From the NCBI RefSeq assembly GCF_015832195.1, contig NC_052045.1, positions 310,001 through 374,000 of the forward strand: a DNA stretch of 64,000 nt. Reading direction: 5' to 3'. Position 1 is the first letter of the stretch. Each line of letters starts with the position of its first letter. Origin of the DNA: Motacilla alba alba. Lineage: Eukaryota; Chordata; Aves; Passeriformes; Motacillidae. A program made the translations under genes and the position numbers. The notes below the pieces were generated by a model. The model made no database searches and was not told the origin of the DNA. It saw nothing but the letters and a program-made list of their open reading frames with translations. Shown one piece after another: positions 54,662-64,000 of the stretch.

Positions 54662-56514
54662 TCCACGTCGGTCCCCGCAGCAGAGCGGTCTCCCTGCCCT
54701 CTCTGGGGCATGGCATGCTTCCCGGGGTCCGTGCAGGTTTTCCCGTGCCGTGCCCCCTCCCTGCCCGGGGTGCCAGCAGGGAGCCCTGTCCCTGTGCTCG
54801 GTGCCCCAGCCCTGGCAGGTCCCAGGGCTGCTCGGGCTCTGGCCCAGCCAGGGTGTCCCGAGGCAGGGCATGGAACGAGATCCTCTTCCAACTCAGCCCA
54901 CTCTGGCAGCTCTGGGGACCTCGCCGTGCCGCGGCGCTCTGCCAGCCCCTGCCTGCCCTCTCTCGCGGGGTCCGTGCCCTGTCCTCTCCGGGGGATGCCC
55001 TGGCAGCAGCTCCCATCTACACTCAGCAGCTCCCAGCTTTTCCAGCTCACAGCTGCTCCCCGATTTGTTCTCCTCCAGGCCCAGTGCTCACTGTGCGTGT
55101 TTTCCGCAGCCTGCTCGCGTTGTGCTGGTACCAGAAGCAGCAGGATCTGGGGAGTGGTGGCGTCCCCAGCCTTGGCTCTCTGCCTGCTGCTTTAGGGAGC
55201 AGGGGAGGAGAGCATCCAGCTCGGCCCCTGGAGCCAGGCTGGAGTCTGCTCTGCAAGAGAACGGTGCTGACTCTCTCTTCCCCAAAGGTTTACAACCTGG
55301 CCAAGTGTGATTTTATTTTTCTTGTATATATAATTTTTTCTTTCTTTTAAATTAGTAAAAGGCACAGTGAAATCCCTGACACCAGCAAAATCCCTCTGCT
55401 AAATGTAAGGGACAGTTCTTTTGGGGAGCTGTCTGTGCCTTGAGGCAGTCAGCAAGAGTTTGTTATAATGCCTGTGGAATGATGTATGTTCCTCAGGTCG
55501 TTTTCTTGAAAGTACATTAATATTTCTCGTAGAACCTATCAAAAGAGAATGCAAAGATTGAATCCAAAATGTACCTGGCATGAAGCGTTGTCCAAACTTT
55601 TGCAAAGCTGTTAGTAACTGAAAACAGAGCTTGTAAAAGCTGTCATTGCTAGCTTTGTCTTGAATAACAGCTAATGCAAACAGAAACTGCTGCAGTGTTT
55701 TTGGAAAGATACTCAACTTCTGCTTCTGCTTTCAGGGATTAGGAAAACACCCATGGTGGGAGGCAGATTATCTCACATCTGCCTACTTCAAGGCTTCTTG
55801 TGTCTTTCTCTGAAACATCTGGTACAGGCTGTTGTCAGAAGAACATAAACTAATTTATACATGCATGTGGTTTTTATAGCTCATTAGCAGGGGCTGGTAC
55901 TTTTTTTGTGTATTTTTGGTGAATTGGTAAATTTTTTAGGTGAATCAAAACTAATGGTTTGTTGCAGCCCAGAACACTTGAAATATGTTTGTAGCTTTAA
56001 AAAGATCTGCCCAAGTAACTGTTTTTATTTTTTTCATTTGGCAGTTATTTGGCATCTGAAACAGTAATATTTTTTTGAGATGAGCTAAACCAGAAAAGAG
56101 TTGTCACAGCAAGGAGTTGCTAGACATTTTGTTTTGAAAGAAATAGGTTTATTTTTTTTTTACTAAGACAAAAAGGTTTCATTTGGCTCTTAAATATATT
56201 TTAAGTATGAAAATTGTACTAGAAGGAAGCTTTAAGAAATGTAATGTATTGATGTTTGACTAAGGTCCTGAACTTTTTTTCTGCTGGCAAAGTTAATAGT
56301 GGGATAAAGTTGGTTGTGCCAGCATTTTGATTTTTCTGAAAGCCTCTCCAGTCTAATTTTTGAATGTTACCTGGCCTTAAGCAGCGACCATTAGCAGTGC
56401 ACTTGGGCTGGATGGCCACAGACCTTTTGTTGTGCTGAATTTGATCTGCTGAACAAAGGGTCTGATCAGGAGGGGCAGCTCTGCAGGCCAGGGTGCAGCC
56501 CTGTGGGTCAGTGC
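54662..56514. other. GC-rich then AT-rich gene-free sequence
   Basis: GC- and CpG-moderate DNA to about 55290 with long overlapping frames on all strands (composition-driven), then AT-rich with T runs at 56152-56161. No recognised gene. Confidence 0.4.
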
Positions 56515-56658
56515 TGGCAGCACCTGGAACTGAACCCGCCTGTGATGGAGGGCACTCTGGAACTGGAACTGAACCCGCCTGTGATGGAGGGCACCCTGTG
56601 ATGGAGGGCACTCTGGAACTGGAACTGAACCCGCCTGTGATGGAGGGCACCCTGTGGG
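56515..56658 (+). repeat. irregular tandem repeat of GGAACTGAACCCGCC / GTGATGGAGGGCAC modules
   Basis: The module AACTGAACCCGCCTGTGATG starts at 56529, 56567 and 56623, with spacings of 38 and 56 bp. The longer spacing contains an extra GTGATGGAGGGCAC module. A young, irregular duplication with no coding role seen. Confidence 0.9.
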
Positions 56659-57779
56659 ACCAGAGGGACCCGCGCTCCCGAGCCCCGCGGAGCCAGGCAG
56701 CAGCTCTGCAGGAGCGGGGCAAAACCGGCCAGGCTCAGCTGAAGGAAGGCTTTGCACCTGGAGAATCTTGCTGCCAAAAAGTGCAGTCAAGGGGGGTTTT
56801 GCAAAGCCAGGCCTTGATGCAGGTATCACCCTGATGTTGGAGCCTGCTGGCCCTTGGCACTGTTGCTCTGTTTCCCAAGCAGGGTAAAAACCTCCAAAAA
56901 CTTTTGAATACCTTTAAATATCTTTACTCTTAAGCATCCCTCCATGACTAAGTGTACAAATCAAACGTGACAAATAGTGAAGTTAATTAGTCAGCTGCTT
57001 TCCTACTCTTCCTTTGTGCAGAGAAGTGATAAAAATAAATATAAAAGCACAATCTAAGGTCCACGAATTTAAGAGTAAGAGGTAATTTTTCAAAATAAAG
57101 ATCTGCTCATAGTGGTTTTCTTTCTACAAGCTTTAGTCTCCTATCTGAAGGCTGACCTCTATTTGAATGAGGGAATCAAACTCTTTGGTTAGTGTAAAGG
57201 GATGAACTGAATATGAAAGCAATTGAGGGAAGGGATGGAACATCTAAAGGCTACATTGTCATTAGTTTTATTTTAGTGAAAATAATTGTACATGTTTAGT
57301 TTAAAATGTAGGGGGAACGTACTTTGAAATATAATTACATTTAGCAGTCTTGTAGCTTTGTACTTTGTGCTATAAATTGCATTCCCAGTTGTTTTTCATC
57401 TCCTGTAATTTAAATAAGTAAACCTTTTGTTCTTAAACTCTCTTAGTTCCTTCTAATTCTGTTGATGGACATCCATTTCTACTGCTTTATTTTATGTTAA
57501 TATTTAACAATGGCATGCAGTTACCCCCCTGCTGGCAACGCTCCACCTCCTTTGTTTCTAGAAGGCCTCTTTTTGCCTTGGTCTTTAGTTTTATAGAAGA
57601 ATCCAAACTTCCTGTCCCTGCACCTAGCAGGAGCAAGGTTTCTGCATAAACGGACACAAAATCCCTCGGGAAGGGCGCTGGCCCCCAAGCAGGGAAGGTG
57701 GTGCTGGGCTGTCAGTCTCTTTTGTTCCTTGCTCAGATGGAAGCATGGAGTGGAGGATGCTTTGTGGGCCAGAGCAAAG
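56659..57779. other. AT-rich unique sequence
   Basis: Beyond about 56880 this is AT-rich, non-repetitive DNA with homeodomain-like cores and no coding frames until the minus-strand frame 58063-57521. That frame is 180 codons long, of unrecognised and probably chance origin. Candidate regulatory territory. Confidence 0.35.
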
Positions 57780-57960
57780 CTGTGCCAAGGGAATGCAAAT
57801 CCACTAGGTGTGCCCAGGTAATTTAAAACGCTCATGCTGGCAGCTTTTCTGCATGAGTAAAGCTGTTTAATTAATGCGTTTTCTCCACTTTCTTTTCTTG
57901 ACAAGTTGATTCGAATTGAAACGGTCTGTAATAAGCTTGTCACGGGTCTTGGGGACAAAT
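57780..57960. promoter_or_regulatory. candidate enhancer block with POU octamer
   Basis: An exact octamer ATGCAAAT lies at 57793-57800, followed by a TTTAATTAAT homeodomain-type motif near 57866-57875 and CpG-containing unique sequence around TTCGAATTGAAACGG (57910-57924). Octamers bind POU factors such as OCT4. The combination is suggestive but not proof. Confidence 0.25.
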
Positions 57961-60900
57961 AACCCCTCCCTGCAGGTGGAAAATAAAGAGCCCGTGTGTT
58001 TTGTATTTCTGTGTGCTCAGAAGGGCTGGTGGCAGGTATGGCAGACTGGTCCGGCTGCAGCACCCCTCACAGCCCAGCCCATGGCTTGGCCTCACAGCCC
58101 TTCTGGTGCCCAGAAAGGCTCCAGGCAGGGAGCTGGCCCTGCCGTGGCTTTTCTGCTCCCCTGGTTTTACACAGGGAACGTGAGAGTGGAGTGAACATAA
58201 TGGGCACATGGGCTGAGGGGAGTGCTTGTCCTTGTCTCCCCCTCCTCCACCCCTCCAGAGAAAGCTTATGTTTAATTTGCTCAGCCTTGTGGTTTGACAG
58301 AAGTGAACATGGAGACCTGAGCCCAGGATCAACAAAGGCAGCACTGGGCATTTCAGCCACTGCCTTTGAAATAGGCCTTGACAATAATGGAGTTGGGAAG
58401 CCCCACTGTTCAGCCTTCTTTATAGTGTTAATAACTGTCCAGAAAGAAGAGAAGCAAGAAATTGCTCAGATTTCATCTCTCAGATTTCATCTTGCATCTA
58501 GAGTGCCGCAACAAATCAAACTGAAATGGGCCCCATCGTGGCTTCTGCACTGCCAGGCTGAGCTGCCCTGGGCCCCTTCTCCCCCTGCTTTGCTGGGGGT
58601 TATAATGCTGAGCAAGCGCTCAAAGCAGGCTGCTTGGGGCAAACACATGTGCTTCCCAGTTGGGCAGGTGTCCCCGTTAGGGCGCACTCAGAAGTGAATT
58701 GGTTTGGTGAGTGTGAAGTTGGAGGCTGAGGCAGTAGCATGTGCCCAGTGACAGACACAGCATGAGGCCAGAAGAGATGTCTTCTGTCCCTGTTCACCTG
58801 CCCTGGCTGTCCCCAGGACACATCTTCCTTCCCTGGAATGTGCAGGGGCAGTTCTTCCCCAAGGGATGAAGATGAAAATTGAGAGTTGAGCTGGGGTGAG
58901 GCAGAGCTCATGCCTGGCCATCTCCTCTGGCCCAAGCTCCAGGGGAAGATGGCTCTGCCAGTGACAGCCATGTTTGGGCCGTGGTTCTAACAAGAAATTA
59001 TTGTTCATTGTTTAACAAATGCAAACTCTTTGATGCCATTAACAGGTAATGCTATTTTTTATACCTCAGAGCAGTCATGGAATTTGGAGTTGTATGCCTT
59101 GTCCTCAGGGATGCCTTTGGAGGAGTGCTGGAAGTCCAGGAGGACAAACACGGGTATCGTGTATTGAGTTACACTTTAAGAACTGAAAAGAGTTGTAAAA
59201 ATATTTAACTCCTGGGGAAAAATAAACCAAACAATCCACCAAACAGTAAAATGTGTAAAAAGAGTTCCTAGTTTTAAAGCAGAACAATGATACTCAGAAG
59301 TTGCATCTTTTCATGTTCATCCATCTCAGGTCTATGTAGTAGAAAAAACTCTGTCACCTTCATTTAAAAGCTTTTTGGATCAATAATCTCCACCCTCTCC
59401 ATACATGGAAGCAGCTGGAATGCATTCTGATGTTGCAATAGACAGTGCAAGGTCTTCAGCAGTTTCCTTATTATCTTTTGTAATTAGCAAATCAAATTTT
59501 TGTCTTTAATCCTTTTGCATCCAGGGATATTTTATGCTCAGAAGGCTGGGAAGTATGCGTGAGCAGATTGTCTTGCCAGTTGGAATTCCCCAGGGCACTG
59601 GGGGAATCGCTGAAGAAGAGGGGCAAGCGTTTTGTTGATTGTGTGAGCATTTGGAGCTGCAGCATTACAGCATCCTTTCCCAAGAAGTGCAGCAGGCAGA
59701 CAGGGAACACATGCTATTGTGTTCACATCTGGCATTAACATATAAAATTTGAGGCATATAAAGTTTCTTCCCGTACAACTAAATTAAAAACCTGTGGCAT
59801 AAGGTAAATTGACAAGTGCAAAACTTCTTGGGTGGGAAATTTAAGTGGTTGCAAATGTTTCCTTAAAGCTGCTTCTGGAAGCATGTTCCTGAGCACAGCT
59901 GTCTGCAGGCTCTCTGCCTAGCGGTGTCGGGGAGAGCTGTCCTGTTCCCATGATTGATTTCATTTTGGGGGGAAAATTCTGCTCTGGTCATGAAGACAGC
60001 ACTGCCACGTGGGACAGAGTCCAGGCTGCAGAGCTGAGTTGTGCCATGTGAAATAAGCACATCTTGGCTCTCTTTGGAGGGGACAGGGAAGGCACTGTGG
60101 CTTGCCTGGGTAAAGCGGCACGTGCTGATAGCTATTGATGTACAGACACCTTACCTCTGGGTTGGACCACGTGCTTCTTATTTAAATCTGTAGCTCATAG
60201 AATGTCTCAGCTGGGGCAGGCATTAGAGTGTCCTTCCTGGAGACCTTGTACCTGACTGAATTAGATGTACCTATTGATCTGGACAGAACCTGGTCTAAAA
60301 ACACGGTCTCCTTCTGCATGGCACTGAGGCAGCCCTGCTGGAGAGCTGCTGTGCTGTCTGGCTTCAGATCACTTGGGACTCTGGTGTTGGTGGCTCTGTG
60401 GAGGCAGCTCAGCGCCTCTGCAGCAGCTCTTGCCCACACAGTGTCCACGCCTTCCTTTCCAGATCTGTGTCCTGGGGTGCCCTGACCCTGACTGCTATTG
60501 CAGAAAAGCAGACGTTGTGCAGGATGCTGGGACCTGCAGGTAGACTGAAGTCAAGTGGAGCTGCTGTAGCAGAATGATCCGTCTGTGTGTCTCCAGCACT
60601 GATACTCTGCTGCTCAGGTAGGTAGTAGTCTGACCAGTCCGTGTCCAGGCTGGCATTCCTGTTAAACTAAAATCTGGGTGTGGCCTTTCTGGTGTTCAAA
60701 GAGAAATGAAACTTCTCTCATAATGACCATACTTGTTCCCTCTTGATGCTGGCCTCCGCTGGCCTCTTCCATGCTGTATCACATCTCTAATTATGTCTTT
60801 GCTGATTTTATTAGCAGCCCCTGCCATTTATAGTACTCGTGTTGCAAATAGTCCTACATGAAGGCACTTAGAAAGATATGTTATGGCTGTAGAGACCCAA

Positions 60901-63900
60901 GTGATCAATAACTGTTAGATTACTGTGTCACTAAACAGCAGGCTGAGACATGGAAAGCCACGGTTACTTTAGGGATGAGAGATTTTTATAAAATAAATCA
61001 ATAGTGAATACAGGCTGATTGGTTTCCAGTTCAAATAATTCCAAGAAACATGGAGCCCAGGGGAAACCATGCCATTCATACTTGGAAATAAACAACATGT
61101 GCTTGCTTTCATTTATGTATTTGGGTCAGTACTCTTTAAAATGGACAGGGAGCTATTGGGCAGGGTATTAGTCTGGAAATGGGAAACCTGGGCTCTCCCT
61201 CGAGTGCTCCCAGAGACCTCTTCTCCCTCTGTTTCCAAGCTCCTTTTGGTACTGACAGCCTTCACCCTGGGGCATGGCTGTAAAGCCCAGCTGGAGCCCT
61301 TTTGGGGCTATCAGGAAGGTAAGTAATAACAAACGTTGAGGAGATGCTTTTGCTCTCTCAGTGTTTCCCTTTCCAGTGCTCAAGCAGCCATGGGCTGAGT
61401 GCTGGTAGGTGGCTGTCAGGTGCAGCCAAGGCTGCGTGGTTTGTAGGCAGGGGTGACCTGAAGCTGCCAGGGAGGGAGATGCTGCTGCCTCTCCAGGAGG
61501 CTGCTGTGACACCTCCCACGTGCAGGTGTGTTCACATGGCGTGGGCTGGCTTTGCTGGTGTGCAGGAGTCCCTGGAGCAAACAAGTTCCTGCAGTGCCAG
61601 TGCGCATCCCTGCTGGCTGGTGCTGCCCTGGAATGGATCCCGGGACACGGGGGAGACACTGACAGTGGGTGGTGGCTGCAGGAGCACACCTGTCCCTTGC
61701 CACTGGGGAAGGGATCTCTCTGAAAGTGTTCAGCGCTTCAGGGATTTTGCAGCATCCACCGCCAGGAAAGATTCCTGCGTGAGCCTGAGGTGTCTTCAGT
61801 TAATTCTTGTTCTAGGCCAAGACCTGCCTTCTACTCTGCACTGAATCCTCCCAAAAGCTCTTTTGTGGATGTGCTTCAAGGACAGTTTGGTGACAATGCA
61901 GTTACCTGCTACCTTTGGGACATAGTGGACTGAAGGTCCCAGGAATTTTGCTGGAGTGCTGGCATTATACCGACTGGTTTATTGGAGCACTGCTTTTGTC
62001 TTGGGATGGGTTGCTGAGTCCTGGAAAGCAGCCAGTGGAGATGTGTAAGTTGTGAAGGATATTTTCTAGAACTGCAGCATAGTGCAGCAGTCAAGGGCTG
62101 ACTCCTGTTCATCCAGTAGTGACTGAGGAAGGTCAGTGGCAGAAGACAAGTTGGAAAAACTTTTTTGAAGAAAGAAGTGAGAGATACTTGAATGTTGTTT
62201 TCTCATGTGGCTTTGTTCCTCCTTGTCCAAACAAGAGAAGGAAACTGGCTGCTCTAATCTGACTTGTGTGTCTCCACTTGAGAAAGGTGTTTCATGGTGG
62301 TGACAAGGTGTGGAATAGTACTTAGGTCTAAGGTTTGGGATACTTGGAGTTAAGACCCTTTCCTGACCTGGATGTGCCTGTGACACATAACTGCATCACC
62401 TGGTGTGGCTGTGCTCTGTGTGCAAAGTGGAGAAAACAGAATTCCTCAGACTCAAAAGAGTGAAGGGTCATTATTTTGAGTCACTGAGATAAGGGAAGCT
62501 GAATAAGCATCTAAGACAAATAGATCTGCTCCCAGTGAATTCAGTGGCAGAACTTTTAATGGGAGCAGGATCCGGGCCCCATCTGATAAAGAGTTTCATC
62601 TGGATTGCATATGGGGGTAGGCATTAAAGGACCCATCTAAGGATCTCCCCTCTGGAGTACATCTATAAAAGACCCTCTGTAGTTGTGTTCAAAGCTCACA
62701 GTAATGCCAGTCTCCTCAGGACCATTCACTTAGATCATTCAGAAACTCTTTCTTGTCTAAGCCCTGATGCTCTCCCCCAGTGGAAGAATGTGGTTGAAAC
62801 TCCCATGCCGGGAAGACTTGAGATTTGTTTTTTATTTGAACCCAAAACATTAACAAATTGGACACACGTGCTCTAAGACTGGAGCCCGCTCTCATTTAAG
62901 CCAATGCAAAACTCTCCTTGATCCCAGCAGGATCAAGGTCTTGAATATTGCTTGCACCTTTTTAGAATATCTGCCTCTAAACGAAACAGACAGTGACAAA
63001 CTCATTCTGGATTTATCCCACTTGACTGATTTGCAGCCAGAGAGGTTTGCAGACCCTCCCTCTTGGAACAGAGGAATTCACAGTCTTAATTGCTGAATGA
63101 AAGACCAAGGGCAGGTATCAGAGTGCCTTCTCTTGTGGCACGTTCTTTAGCATGTGGAAGTCAGTGCTGTGATTTAGTCTTTTTTTAGCATTTAAACATC
63201 TTTAATGCTCTTGTCAGACTGTTGCTCCAGGTAGCGTAGTGCTTCTGTTCACTATCTGTGATTTTCTTCCTCTTCATGCCAAAGTACTGACAGGTGAGTA
63301 TTATATGTGTAGGAAGCTCTTTGGCAGAAACATATGCCTTGAATATGTTTAAATTCCTTGTAAGTCACTTGATCAATGTGCAGTATTTGTGTCCCCTCTA
63401 TCTTTGCTCTAAATTCATATTCATCAACAGAGGTTGCTTGGTACTTAATGGGACACTGGGGGCACCGAGTGAAGGGAAGGGACAATACACAAGCAGGGTG
63501 AAGAATGAGGACAAATGTAGATGAACTTCCTCCAACAGGCACAAGATGCTCATTCCTGAATAAAAAATGTGAAAAGGTCAAGTGCCCCCAGAGGTTTCTA
63601 TTGTGACAGGCACTTAACCCCTTCACTCCTGGTTATCTGCTTCAGCTGCTGGGCCACTCAGTGCACAAGTGCCATTAGCATCAGTGAAACGCGGGGCTGG
63701 GAGCGTCGGGAGACCCACCTCCCTTGCAGGCAGCGGGCACTGGGTGAGCAGGAAATAATCCTTGTGGACACTGACCTTGTCAGTAGCTGTGTCTAGAGAT
63801 AATTATTTCCTAACATGTAACCTTTTCATGGTCAATTGCTCCAGTATATTAGACAGAATTGTGATTTCCTGTATCTTCAGACACACACAAGGTCTTGTCC

Positions 63901-64000
63901 TTCCTGCTTTGAGGGCGTAACGTAGCAAGTGCACAGACAACCCAGTGCTGGCTGAAAAGTGTTGTTTCTATTTTGCTTAAAAGGAAAAGAGTTTTACTGC
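57961..64000. other. unique gene-free sequence to the right edge
   Basis: Mixed composition. The longest clean frame is 57996-58697 (+, 233 codons), with no recognisable family. An old repeat scrap (CAGTGAATTCAGTGGCAG, then TTAATGGGAGCAGGATC) lies at 62535-62573. A faint MIR-like segment may lie near 61160-61240. AT-rich candidate regulatory stretches occur at 59700-59860 and 60780-60870. No rRNA, tRNA or protein gene is supported. Confidence 0.4.

Noticed and set aside
57996..58697. 233-codon plus-strand frame, the longest repeat-free frame in the desert
   Set aside because: No family resemblance, signal peptide or domain; composition looks like noncoding DNA. Conservation of the frame in relatives would reopen it.
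60196..60260. CTCATAGAATG resembling the inverted CR1 3' end
   Set aside because: Only one octamer-like unit, and the following sequence does not follow the CR1 pattern.
1..64000. CRISPR arrays, operons, phage or insertion-sequence features
   Set aside because: The sequence is vertebrate nuclear DNA; its tandem repeats lack the spacer structure of CRISPR arrays.

Overview
The window is vertebrate nuclear DNA, most probably from a bird. It holds one complete protein-coding gene that I can support, the zinc-finger transcription factor ZIC3, on the + strand at its left end. Introns are compact (632 and 501 bp), recent interspersed repeats are scarce, GC-rich minisatellites are frequent, and the recognisable transposon remains are ancient and decayed. 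All of this fits an avian genome. From general knowledge, ZIC3 is X-linked in human (Xq26) and lies on chicken chromosome 4p, the counterpart of passerine 4A, next to a large gene desert on the FGF13 side. The 57 kb to the right of ZIC3 looks like that desert, but this placement is inference.

Layout. Positions 1-2490 are upstream DNA rich in simple structure: a GC-rich minisatellite (170-872), a pure pyrimidine tract (1065-1160), a GAAA-rich purine tract (1583-1895) and a 50-bp-period GC repeat (2278-2488). Positions 2605-2745 look like the promoter: four CCAAT boxes in about 110 bp and a weak TATA-like element inside a CpG island. ZIC3 runs from its ATG at 3130 to its stop at 5651 in three exons (3130-4171, 4804-4967, 5469-5651) and encodes 462 residues with five C2H2 fingers. 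The 3'UTR runs to about 6530 with ATTAAA at 6507. A second CpG island (6540-8000) lies directly downstream and carries a plausible pair of splice signals.

From about 8 kb to 64 kb I find no convincing protein-coding gene, tRNA or rRNA. This part holds AT-rich unique sequence with several blocks that look like candidate enhancers, small CpG-rich patches (13.6, 20.3, 52.4 kb), and GC-rich minisatellites (14.6, 33.9, 40.5, 52.5, 54.6, 56.5 kb). It also holds T/G-rich tracts and molecular fossils. The clearest fossil is a minus-strand hAT/ZBED-type transposase relic with in-frame stops (16561-17205). Others are MIR-like CORE-SINE relics (44445-44695 and 32420-32530), a degraded CR1/L3-like fragment (about 35080-35165) and several short sauropsid-type old repeat scraps.

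Functionally, the window reads as a developmental transcription-factor gene with its CpG-island promoter, followed by a regulatory landscape. The most unusual items are a cluster of three palindromes at 28162-28212, a candidate frame-breaking cassette exon in ZIC3 intron 1, an upstream ORF whose stop overlaps the ZIC3 start as ATGA, and bird-type changes in ZIC3 homopolymers (a second 8-His tract, a short Ala tract). I saw nothing that amounts to a new multi-gene system.
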